Translations under genes and position numbers: made by a program
Notes under the pieces: generated by a model
What the model was told of the DNA's origin: nothing
Database searches by the model: none
The model's input: the letters and a program-made list of their open reading frames with translations, nothing else
Shown: piece by piece, positions 1-10,162 of the stretch
Numbering within the stretch: the stretch's first letter is position 1
How the letters are laid out: each line of letters starts with the position of its first letter
Assembly: GCF_022539505.1 (NCBI RefSeq)
Contig: NC_061508.1
Coordinates: 263,506,736-263,570,735 of the forward strand
Direction: 5' to 3'
Origin: Lolium rigidum
Taxonomy: Eukaryota > Streptophyta > Magnoliopsida > Poales > Poaceae
DNA length: 64,000 nucleotides

Positions 1-165
1 AAGGCTATCCCAACCTACGGCAGTGCCTCCAACACCCCGCAGCTCTACCAGTCCGTTGGCGTGCAGAAGGGAAAAGATACGGCTAGCTTCACTAGAGCCA
101 TTATAGATCTCATGGTTAACGCGGTTTGTACGGCGCTAGAATCACTGGACGGCATTGGTCGTTAA
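1..165 (+). CDS. 3' end of an unrecognised protein-coding sequence
   Basis: Frame 1 is open from the window edge to a TAA at 163-165, giving 54 residues ending in LESLDGIGR. The start lies outside the window. I do not recognise the family. The stretch contains a plausible amphipathic helix (residues about 33-50, IIDLMVNAVCTALESLDG). Codon use is unremarkable. It may be the last exon of a host gene or the end of a transposon ORF; the repeat-rich DNA that follows makes either possible. Only the open frame and stop are seen. Confidence 0.35.
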   Translation, partial: KAIPTYGSASNTPQLYQSVGVQKGKDTASFTRAIIDLMVNAVCTALESLDGIGR

Positions 166-430
166 TCCTAGGTTAATATAACCCATGCAATGGAACCTCC
201 ACCATATCAACACATACCATGGTTCCATTGCCGACCACATAGTCATATTCATAGTTGGAAAGTAACATTTTATTTGCGATGCAGGAATGATAAGTATATA
301 GCTTTGCATTAAAGTAATAGAAAATACTCAAGTTGGTATGAGCAAGGGTGAACTTGCCCGTGGACCGCGAGATAGTGCAGTTCAATGCAGTTGATGGAAC
401 CTGGACCTCGGGTTCTGTAAGAAGCATCAT
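166..430. other. Intergenic, no supported gene
   Basis: A minus-strand open frame covers most of this stretch, but it has no recognisable domain. It abuts repeat DNA and I do not call it a gene. Confidence 0.4.
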
Positions 431-3400
431 TGTCCGGTAAGGACAATGTTATAAAAATCCAAATAATGCAGTTATGTATGTATTATTTTATGTGGAATCC
501 CTTTACCCCACTGAGTTATGGCAATTTAGGGTTGAGTTTAAGATTTATGCCTTTGGCAGTAACTTGCAATTGCTTTAATGTGTAAACCACTTTAATTCTC
601 ATAAAGTAAAATAATTCAAAGTAAAACTACTTTACTTGGTGATTCATTATTCATTCCAAAAATGAGTTGAAATAATAGAGTTGTCTCTATATTTTTGGAA
701 TAAATAGGGAATAGAGTATTTTTCTTTGAAAAATACCTTTCTCAATAGAAATGACTTGGAATAATAGAATTTCATTTTGAAATGTTTGAAAATAAGTATT
801 TGAACTTATTTGAGATTTTTCCTTGATTTTTAATTACAAGAAAATAATAGTTTGAAATTCCAAGTTATTGTTTTAAATTCATAAATTCATAAATTTGAAT
901 TTGTTTCTTAAATTCTATTTCATATTTTATTCTGGTTAAGAATAATTTTTCATTCACTAATCCAATTTTTAATGGATTTTTAGAGTTGTATTTTATTTAC
1001 TAAAAATTGGTGAAATTCTGGCCTTTTTCTTATTTGTAAAATGACCAGAATACCCCCTGGCCCCTATTGGGCCAGCCCATTAACCTAAGCCAATGGGACA
1101 GCCCACTAAGGCGTGCCCCATAGCGGGTCGGTGGCGCCGAAGCGGCCCACCTCGCTCACTTACGCGTCTCTCTCACTCACTCGCCCTAACCCTAATCTCT
1201 CGCGACTCCCGTGGCGATGGCGTCGCCGCCATGGCCGCCGCCGTGCTCCGTCCATCTCCGTGCCTCCCTACCTTCGCCACCTACCTAATCTGGACCGCCG
1301 CGAGATGATCTATTGATCTGTCCGCCTGGTTTCTCCGATTACCTCCTCTCTTGGCGAATCGCCTCCTCTCTGGATCTACTGGAGAATCACCTCGGGCAAT
1401 TTGGTGATCTCCGGCGAACTCTCGTCCTCGCCGACGACGTGCGCGCCCCTTGAGACCGACCTGGCGCAGGTGCTGCTCGCAGTACCTGTGCCGTCGTCTC
1501 CGTGTCGTGTTGCTGTGGTGGTGCTCGTGCTCGTCGGCGTAACGCCGGCGCCTACCCTGGGTCTTGCAGCTGCTATGGCCGCGCGAGCACTGCCTCGCCA
1601 TGCCATAGCATCTGCCACCAGGCGCATGTAAGTGATCTTCTCCTTCTCCTCTTCTCCATGCCTGTGCGCCTCCCAAGCTACTGTGCTTCTTCTTCCTCCT
1701 GTTCTACTGCTCTCTGGTGATCCTGTGATCACACAAAGCCTTGCAATTGCTGCCTAAGCTACATGTGCTTCCATTTTCTGCAAGCTATGGCCAATCTACC
1801 AATTTCTGGTACTGGCCAGTGTTGCTTTGCTTGCTGTACATGCCATTTGTTGATTGCCTACTGCTCCTAGCATGCTCTGATCTTGCTATGCTATACTGTG
1901 CTTGCTTATGAGCTTGCTATGCCATGCTGTTCATGCTTATGAGCTTGCTATGCTTACTGGCAATCTACACTTGCTTGTTTAGGTGTATTGCTGTGCATCA
2001 GTGACACTTGTGAGTGCCAGTGGTGCCTGTGAGGTGCTTCTGTGCTTCCTGTGTAAGCCAATGATCCATTGGATCAACCATTTCTTGTTGGCTAGCTTAT
2101 CTGTGTGGCTTGACTTGATTCAATTGATCCATTTGATCAATTAAATGTCAGTGATTGGTGATTGATTAATCCTATGGCTAAGTGAATCATTTTCCTTGTT
2201 GATGCTGATGCTCAAGCATCACTATGCTTACTGTATACATGTGATGTTGCTTATCCTAGCTCACTGGACTTGATCCAGTGGCTATGATGTAGTGACTTGT
2301 GCTGTGTTGCCTCACAGTGTGCTACTGTCAATAAATAGCATGAATCTATTACATATTCATGCTTGAAAAATTGATTCATGATGAACTGCTTATGCAGTGA
2401 TGATTTAAATTACTTGCTTGTATATGAATTTGCTGTTCATGATTATTTAACAAGCAAATGAATCTGAATCCAACTCTGGATAATGAGGTTCTGTATTTGG
2501 CTTTACTTTAAATGGTGCAAAGTGTGATGTGACCTCAGTAGCCTTGCTACTGATTGGTTGCTCACATGTTTGGTTGGATCTTGTGGGCTACTCAACTTTG
2601 CTTGCATGTTTGGGGATCATACTAGATATGAATGCCAATATGCTTGCCTGATGAAATCTAGGGTTTTACTGATGGTTATTGATACGTCTCAAACGTATCT
2701 ATAATTTCTTATGTTCCATGCTACTTTTATGATGATACTCACATGTTTTATACACATTATATGTCATTATTATGCATTTTCCGGCACTAACCTATTGACG
2801 AGATGTCGAAGAGCCGATTGTCTGTTTTCTGCTGTTTTTGGTTTCGTAAATCCTAGTAAGGAAATATTCTCGGAATTGGACGAAATCAACGCCCGTGGTC
2901 CTATTTTTGCACGAAGCTTCCGAAGTCCGAAGAGTAAACGAAGTGGGGCCACGGGGCGACGACACAACAAGGCGGCACGACCTCGGGCCCCGGCCGCGCC
3001 AGCCTGTTGTGTGGGGCCCCGTGGCGCCTCCCGACCTCGCCCTTCCGCCTACTTAAAGCCTTCGTCGCGAAACCCCCAAGCACCGAGAGCCACGATACGG
3101 AAAACCTTCCGGAGACGCCGCCGCCGCCAATCCCATCTCTCGGGGATTCGGGAGATCGCCTCCGGCACCCCGCCGAGAGGGGAATCATCTCCCGGAGGTC
3201 TCTTCATCGCCATGATCGCCTCCGGATCGATGTGTGAGTAGTTCACCCCTGGACTATGGGTCCATAGCAGATAGCTAGATGGTTGTCTTCTCCTCATTGT
3301 GCTATCATGTTAGATCTTGTGAGTTGCCTATCATGATCAAGATCATCTATCTGTAATCCTTCATGTTGTGTTTGTTGGGATCCGATGAATATTGAATACT

Positions 3401-5647
3401 ATGTCAAGTTGATTATCAATATATCATATATGTTATTTATGTTCTTGCATGCTCTCCGTTGCTAGTAGAGGCTCGGCCAAGTTGATACTTGTGACTCCAA
3501 GAGGGGGTATTTATGCTCGATAGTGGGTTCATGCCTCCATTAAATCCGGGACAGTGACAAAAAGTTCTAAGGTTGTGGATGTGCTGTTGCCACTAGGGAT
3601 AAACATCGATGCTTTATCTAAGGATATTTGTGTTGATTACATTACGGGTAATGCAATTGTCTGTTGTTTACAACTTAATACTGGAAGGGGTTCGGATGAT
3701 AACCTGAAGCTGGACTTTTTAGGCATAGATGCATGCTGGATAGCGGTCTATGTACTTTGTCGTAATGCCCTGATTAAATCTCATAGTACTCATCATGATA
3801 TATGTATGTGCATTGTTATGCCTTCTTTATTTGTCAATTGCCCAACTGTAATTTGTTCACCCAACATCTCGCTATCTTATGGGAGAGACACCACTAGTGA
3901 TCTGTGGACCCCGGTCCTATTCTTTACATCCGAAATACAATCTGCTGCAATTGTTCTTTCATCGTTCTTTGCAAACAACCATCATCATCCACACTATACA
4001 TCTAATCCTTTGTTTACTGACAAGTCGGTGAGATTGACAACCTCAACTCGTTACGTTGGGGCAAAGTTTTGTGATTGTGTTGTGCGGGTTCCACGTTGGC
4101 GCCGGAATCCCCGGTGTTGCGCCGCACTACACTCCGCCACCATCAACCTTCAACGTGCTTCTTGGCTCCTACTGGTTCGATAAACCTTGGTTTCTTTCTG
4201 AGGGAAAACTTGCTACTGTACGCATCACACCTTCCTCTTGGGGTTCCCAACGGACGTGTCGACTGCACGCATCAGTTATGTGCCTAGGATTTTCTCTGTA
4301 GTCTTTACTAGCTGCTAATTATTGCAATACATCTACTGGTGCTATCTGTGCATAAGATCTTGCTTCTGTGCACAAGATCTGTATCTGGATGGTTTCTATT
4401 TTGGTGGCTTTTTAGACTAGCAGTGATCCTTGGTGAAAACCAAGTGATGATTCACCCTGTTGAGCATATGCTCAATCCCATGACTGTGTCATGCATGATT
4501 TATGGTTTAGATCCATTGGATCTATTCCAGGAACTTGGTATACCTTGTTCCAGCTCCTAGAATGAAATGTTTTGTTGTTGCAGACTTGTGGTTTGTTCAC
4601 AGCCCTTCGCCTCCAGATCCTGGTTGATCTTCTAGGTCACCATGATTTCTGGTGGCTGAGGGTTTGTGTGTGTTGGTTCTGTTCTTGAGCAAGAACTGGA
4701 TGAACTTTGTGTTGCTCTAACTTCACCCTTACCTGGTGAATTTCGATCCGGTCGATCGGTCATTGTTCTAGGGTTTGTGCCTGCTTTTATATGAGCCCTA
4801 CTTCTATTCCGGCCATGACACACAAGCCCGACTTGCTTTGTGACTAAGCCCTTGCATGGCCTTGTTGTGACTTGCCCGACTCAAGCTCTCATATGCTTGA
4901 AACTTGAGCCCTCCGTGGTGCTCAGTCTTGGTCTGCTTGATCCTATCTTGTGCTGTCCAGGCTTTGGACAAGCACAAGTGTGCAGTGACAGTGTACTCTG
5001 TCCAAACTGAATTTCTGTGATGTCTTCACTCTGTCCAAACTGAATTTCTAACACTTAATATTCTGGCTAGCACTTTTGATTCCTTTTTGCAGGTTTTGAA
5101 GTTGAATATGACCAGAAGATATTCTTCAAAGCATTTAGTCTAGGTTTTAGTTTAGGACAATATTGTAATTTTCCTTTTTCATTTCTGTTTATTATTCATC
5201 AATTCTTGTATCAAGAATATTGTAAAGACAATGTAATTTGTGTTGTGTATCAATAAAGCTCAAGTTTTTGTTTATGAGCTTTTGAGTTATATAATGTTTA
5301 TATTCGGATTAAATATTGTATTTAATATTCAATTTGAAATTCAAAGTCATTTGAATTCTTATGTTGTAATTGAATTGTGAATTCAATATTCATAGTGCTT
5401 TTTGCTTATTGTTCAATGTATTATCACTTGTCAAATGAATTCATTCCCCAAATCAACAAGATACAAAAGAGATCATGTCGAAATTTCTCTAACTCACATT
5501 GCCTAACCCTAAGTGCAAAATGAGAGAGAACCTCGATCCCTCTTAGGTTTAGTTGCAATAAGGCACGAAATTTTTCCCTGTTTTGCGATGAAATGCACAT
5601 CCCATTTCTAAATCTACCCTTCGTTGTTCCTATGTTCTGGGTTATTA
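431..5647 (-). mobile_element. Long non-coding LTR-like sequence (probably gypsy), interrupted by a solo LTR
   Basis: About 3.6 kb of non-coding DNA remain once the nested solo LTR (2680-4274) is removed. The right edge reads as an LTR start on the minus strand (TGTAATAACCCAGAACAT, from 5647 leftwards). A GC-rich block at 1090-1720 containing CCCTAACCCTAA looks like a promoter/5' leader. The stretches 420-1020 and 5140-5400 are AT-rich. No gag or pol frame is present. A TG lies at 431-432, but I found no matching 5-bp TSD (ATCAT at 426-430 against GACAT at 5648-5652), so the left limit is uncertain. It could be a solo or truncated long LTR, or a LARD-like fragment. Confidence 0.45.
2680..4274 (+). 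mobile_element. Solo LTR, TGATACGTC-type gypsy family, TSD GTTAT
   Basis: The 1595-bp segment begins TGATACGTCTCAAACG and ends GACTGCACGCATCA. It is flanked by identical 5-bp copies of GTTAT (2675-2679 and 4275-4279). There is no interior domain, PBS or PPT, so this is a solo LTR left by LTR-LTR recombination. The first 0.55 kb matches, in reverse complement, the inner ends of the LTRs at 22.2-23.8, 55.6-57.5 and 61.0-62.9 kb. The remainder differs from them. The open frames in its GC-rich part (2711-3297) overlap on both strands and are not genes. Confidence 0.9.
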
Positions 5648-5675
5648 CAGACATCTTCTGCTGACAATGATTATA

Positions 5676-6003
5676 TGATCTCACGGTCTAAGGAGTAGGT
5701 TACTACGTTTTTGTTGTTATCGCAGTGTTGAACTTTGTGACTAGATCTCATTGCAATACTTATGTTAGGTATGTATCCATCACATCATTCATCCAATTGA
5801 CATAAATATCCATGACAAGTAAACCTTAATCATTCGTTAACCAATGGACTAGTTGACTAGGATTTTGCTTTAGTTACATACCACACGTGTAGTAATGTTT
5901 CCGCTTAGTACAGTTGTAGCATGGCATATAACTTACTATAAATATTGGAGATATGATAATAAAATACATCTTTATTATTCGCCTCTAGGGTACATCTCCA
6001 ACA
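5676..6003 (-). mobile_element. Truncated BARE-1/Angela-type copia LTR
   Basis: The stretch ends in CCTCTAGGGTACATCTCCAACA, the reverse complement of the TGTTGGAGAT..CCCTAGAGG start typical of these LTRs. It resembles the inner third of the complete LTRs at 29-31 and 36-38 kb, including the segment matching GATCTCATGGTCATAAGG. The rest of the LTR and the whole element are missing. It is more diverged than the other copia LTRs here, so it is older. Confidence 0.7.
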
Positions 6004-6428
6004 CCGTCTTCTCTATTGGCTCCCGTTGGATGGAGATGTTGACGATGCGTCGCCAGTACTCTTCGTTGGCCTCCTCACGGGCACTGGCGTCGTCCTATGT
6101 CTTCTTGAGCGACTTGTAGGACACAAGGATGGCTCTCTGCTCCACCGACTTCTCCTCCGGGTCATGCCCATCGTCGCTCCAGGCGTCGAGGTCGTCGTCG
6201 TCCGCCTCCTCCTTTGCAGCCGCTGCCTCCTGCTGATGCTGCTTCTTCTCGTCGAACGCCGTGTGGGATGCCTCCTGTTGTTCCGCGTCAGCCATGAACT
6301 CTGCGTTCGGCTCCATGTCCTCCTTGATGCATGTCGTCGTCGTCGTTGGCATACTCATCGAACTCGAGGATGCCGGTGGGGCGAGGCTGAGGTGGAGGTG
6401 CCAGGCCACCGCCGGTGAGGCTCAACAT
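6004..6428 (-). pseudogene. Decayed short gene, unknown function
   Basis: On the minus strand an ATG at 6428 opens a Pro/Asp-rich frame (MLSLTGGGLAPPPQPRP...). A frameshift in the run of Asp codons near 6335-6345 leads to a second frame containing AEFMADAEQQEASH, a Lys/Gln/Ala helix and an acidic DDDDLDAWSDDG stretch. A TAG at about 6095 interrupts that frame; beyond it the same frame continues as DDASAREEANEEYWRR. The 3' end is cut by the copia LTR ending at 6003. The domain is not recognised. A TATA box sits about 85 bp upstream. It may derive from a transposon accessory gene or a host gene. Confidence 0.5.
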
Positions 6429-6512
6429 TGCGTAGGTGTTGGGTAGGCGGTGTGGCTTGTTTTCATGGAGGCAGAGGCGAGGATTGTCGGTGGCTGTGGT
6501 GGCGATAGCGAC

Positions 6513-6521
6513 CTTTTATAG
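6513..6521 (-). promoter_or_regulatory. TATA box of the decayed gene
   Basis: TATAAAAGG on the minus strand, 85 bp upstream of the ATG at 6428, followed by a C/A-rich leader. Confidence 0.5.
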
Positions 6522-6613
6522 CTGATGGCGGCGCGGGAAGATGCGGGAAGTCCGGCGCGCCCAAATATTTTTGGGCACGATTTGAAGGCGCAACTAAAGA
6601 TGCTCTTAGGGTG

Positions 6614-6875
6614 TACTCCCTCCGTCCACAAATAAGTGGACATCTAGGTCTAAACTTTGTCCACAAAAGAGTGTACACCTATGTTTCCAATGCACTTTAA
6701 TTGCTCCTCTCTCATCGCACGGAAATCAAACCCAATAATATGGAGCATATGTTCTTCTTGTTCTGTACATGCACTTAGCTCATTGGAGTAGGAGAGATGC
6801 ATGTTTCCAATGTATTTTTTTTACTTCACTTTATAATTTATCCTCATGTACATTTATTTGTGGACGGAGGAAGTA
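6614..6875. mobile_element. Stowaway-type MITE
   Basis: Terminal inverted repeats ACTCCCTCCGTCCACAAAT and ATTTGTGGACGGAGGAAGT are flanked by TA. The 262-bp element has no coding capacity. Ends and TA target site fit the Tc1/mariner-derived Stowaway class common in grasses. Confidence 0.85.
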
Positions 6876-7349
6876 TACGATATCAGTTACGTCTCGTTTG
6901 ATTCGTTAACCACTACAGTAATGTGAGACCGCGCGTACAGTTGGTCCCAAAGGCGCGCCAATGCAGTGCCATGTTCCATGCACCCAAAGAAACCGAGCGT
7001 AGTACTGCTCACTCAGGATGGATGGATCGACACACATTAATGAATGACCAATGGAATATCATCCACAATATCGACGTGCCAACTCACAGAGACAGCGCCG
7101 CCGAGGCCCACGACGCAGCCAGTCACGCGCCCAACAGCCATCCAGTACTATTCCATTTCGCCCAGGACGGCGGGCGGGGCATCACGAGGAGGAGCGTGTC
7201 TGTCCGGGGGGTCGCACGTTCACACCACTGCCACCGCCCACCAAACCACGCCAAAAGAAATGGTAACAAAACAAAACGAAAATGAAAAGTGAAAACCGGC
7301 AGCAGGCAGGAGGCTCCCACGATCACTCTTCACGCCCCGTGCCCCACTA
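6876..7349 (+). promoter_or_regulatory. Upstream region of the acidic membrane-protein gene
   Basis: The sequence becomes increasingly GC-rich towards the CT-rich leader at 7350. No clear TATA box was seen, so a TATA-less promoter is likely. The short overlapping open frames here are treated as chance. Confidence 0.35.
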
Positions 7350-7497
7350 ATTCCCAGATCCAAACCACCTCATCAATCCATCATCAACACCCCTCCACCC
7401 CACTCGCATCCCTCTCCACCTCTCTCTCTGCTCTCGCCGCTGCGTCGCGCTCGGACGCGCTGCACCCGGCGGCTCCTCCCTCCGCCACCCGTCCCAG
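7350..7497 (+). other. Putative non-coding first exon (5'UTR)
   Basis: A CT-rich stretch (CCTCTCCACCTCTCTCTCTG) typical of plant 5' leaders ends in CCCAG|GTCAGG, a possible splice donor at 7498. It would be joined to the acceptor at 10151/10154 just upstream of the ATG at 10163. The start position is approximate and other donors are possible. Confidence 0.45.
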
Positions 7498-8670
7498 GTC
7501 AGGCCCCCGTCCCCCTCCTCCCTCTCCACGCTCCAATGCCGCACCGCCGGCGACGACAGCGGCCTCTGGTGCCGCTACTCTTTGCGTTTTGCTTCGATGC
7601 GTGCTCTGCTGCTACTAGCAGTGTGGTTCGAGCGGTTGGTTTTTCCAGCGACGCCCGATCTCGTCGCTCGCTGCTCCCTTCGGTTCGTCACGCACAGCGG
7701 CATGGGTAGCGCTTAGTTGGACGGCAAGCGTCTATGCATCATGACTTGGTTCACGGCGCAGCACCACCTTTCTGTACGGTAGATTTGGTTCCATCGACAT
7801 GTGTGTGTGTATCCGAGTTCGCGCAATGCAGGCACGGGATCATGGATGGATGGGTGCGTGCTCTTGCGTTGCTGCACTCTGCAGCCTACGTACAAATCCA
7901 GCCGCAAAAGGGAGGAACAAAAAAAGGGATGTGAAAAAAAAACATGCCCCTTCCTGGCTTCCTGTTGAACTAGATGCGTACAAGTAGCAGGTTCCTGTGT
8001 ACGTGGGGTGTTGTTTTCTGCCGTTTTTGCTCTTTCAGATTCCACCTCCGAATTCCTGCATACTGCATACTGCTATAAATCGTACCCAACAGCCACGGCT
8101 CTGCTGTGGTTTCAACGGGAGTATCTGCTAGCCATGGTTGGATACACTACATACCCTGTACTGTGCTGGTTTGTTGCATCACATCACACTACCAGGAACC
8201 AACTACACACACCATAAAACGGTTCTGCAGAACGTAGAAAGGGAAATGGTCGACTGAGACCGGTGAACAAGAGAAAATGGTGTGCGTGCCATGGTTTCTT
8301 GACCCACCCTTGTGTGCCTTGCTGCTTGAGTGGCCTATTTGGTCCATATGCTTGCTTGGGGGAGCATATGATACGAGGCTTCTCATTTGCCTTTTATGAC
8401 CACTTCTAGCAACGTACCAAATTGCATTATGTGTTCATTCTCGAGTTCCTCTTCAGTTCAGACTTCTGGTTAGCATTCAGAAATTGTTTCCTGAAATCCC
8501 CATTTGTTACGTCCTTGATAGCTTAGCAGAGAAATACTTAGTACCCAGTTATGTGCTCCTTTGCGTTGTCATTGGTTCATTGGTTGTTGCCTCAAGAAAG
8601 GGTAACGAGGGACTGCATTCAATTTATTGGTCCTCTTACAGCACACGAGTTATAGTGCTGTTGCGGACCA

Positions 8671-9060
8671 CAGATTTGGCCTCAGGGGACCAAATTCTGT
8701 AATAATGGTCTTCATGGTGCTGCCTTGCCCGTTTTAAGAGTTTGGTGCACAGTAACTGTCGCACATCATATGTTTTCTGCTATATATGAGGTTGTCAAAT
8801 GGCTCAACACTCCTAGATACAAATATGTCAGCCTGTAATTGGGCACGTTAGCGGTGGCCCACCAAGTGTCCGCCTATGTGTCTAGATAATATACTCCTGC
8901 TGCAGATTTGGCCTCAGGGGACCAAAATCTGTAATGGGCTTCATGGTGCTGCCTTCCGCGTTTTAAGAGTTTGGTGCATAGTAACAGTCGCGCATCATAT
9001 GTTTCCTGCTATATATGAGGTTGTCAAATGGCTCAACACTCCTAGATACAAATATGGCAA
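8671..9060. repeat. Imperfect tandem duplication, period 232 bp
   Basis: The block starting CAGATTTGGCCTCAGGGGAC at 8671 recurs at 8903. Each copy continues about 155 bp to CTCCTAGATACAAATATG, with a handful of substitutions and small indels; unrelated sequence separates the two. Confidence 0.85.
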
Positions 9061-9692
9061 ATGCGTCCTACTATACATCTCTGCTAAGTTTTCAACTCCT
9101 TGGCCAAGTATCTGTTGTCAGTTGTCACCAAATATGATGTTACTAGGATTTTCCGGAAATATTCACTCATTAGCTTTTAGGTTCTATTATCATGCCTAGG
9201 GCTTGTTTCCAAGTTCGTTGATGTAGGATAGACTCTTTATTTCTCTTCTGGAATGAAAATCAGAGATGGCCATAAATACATACAGAAGAGTATTTCCTAG
9301 GAACTACTACGAAGTGCTTGTATGCTCCATTGGCAGTATGAAAGCCTCACTAGTAGCCTCCTTTGAGCTTATCCATCTTTCGGTTTTGTTGTCTGAAGTT
9401 ATCATTATGAGCTACAGTGAATTTCTTTACAAAACGTGACAATGTTATACTGTCCTAATCTGCATATTTTTTTTTTATTTTCTATTGTGAGCACTTAAGA
9501 CATGCTGCCATGCATCAATGTTGTTGGTGGATTACGCTCACTGTTATTAGGGTAGGAGATATTGCAAGTCGCTTGTCAGTTGCAAAATCTCAAGGTTAAG
9601 ATATGGCATGTCACTTGTCAGACTGCCAGTTTCAAAATTTTAGGGTAATCTGGTTTCTAATATCTATCATTGGCCATATTAAGGTCTTACTG

Positions 9693-9878
9693 TTAGGTTT
9701 GTCAGCGGCTGGCGGAAAAAGAATGCTTGTACAAAGAAGATAGACATGGTTTCTATTATAATTGGTTACTTGTAAGTGGTTTCTATTAGGTTTGTCAGCG
9801 GCTGGCGGAAAAAGAATGCTTGTACAAAGAAGATAGACATGGTTTCTATTATAATTGGTTACTTCTAAGTGGTTTCTC
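9693..9878. repeat. Near-perfect tandem duplication, period 93 bp
   Basis: The unit at 9693-9785 (starting TTAGGTTTGTCAGCGGC) is followed directly by a second copy at 9786-9878, with almost no differences. This implies a recent event. Confidence 0.9.
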
Positions 9879-10162
9879 TTATATGGGATAGTTTGTAGAA
9901 CGGTATGATGGTTTCAACAAGCATGTCCGATCTGATTGTTCTGTAACATTCCACTTTCGCCAAAAGTACTTTTAATATTTGTGTACTACTCCAGAGGTGG
10001 AGCATGAGAGCACCTCTGACAGGTTTTATATTGTTACAGAATGCATATACTGAATGTCAATATGTATTTGATGGTTAATTTGCTGTTTATTATGAATAAA
10101 TTAAGCTCAGCAATTCACAATCTCACCTTTATTTTTGTTTATCTTTTTCAGCAGTTGTAAAC

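Larger units (their letters stand above)
7498..10151 (+). other. Long 5'UTR intron (about 2.65 kb)
   Basis: This is inferred from the donor at 7498 and the acceptor TCTTTTTCAG at 10142-10151. It is AT-rich, has no conserved open frame, and contains two tandem duplications (8671-9060 and 9693-9878). A long first intron in the 5'UTR is common in constitutively expressed plant genes. Confidence 0.45.

Noticed and set aside
1093..1732. Several open frames in the GC-rich block at 1.1-1.7 kb
   Set aside because: Simple composition, both strands open, no domain; this is LTR-like leader DNA.
2711..3297. Overlapping open frames on both strands in GC-rich DNA
   Set aside because: They lie inside the solo LTR and recur as LTR sequence elsewhere; no domain is present.
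426..5652. A 5-bp TSD for the outer LTR-like tract
   Set aside because: ATCAT on the left and GACAT on the right do not match, so a clean solo LTR could not be claimed.
7289..7618. 109-codon frame at the start of the acidic protein gene
   Set aside because: Falls in the CT-rich leader and first-intron border; no domain, and the frame crosses the likely donor at 7498.
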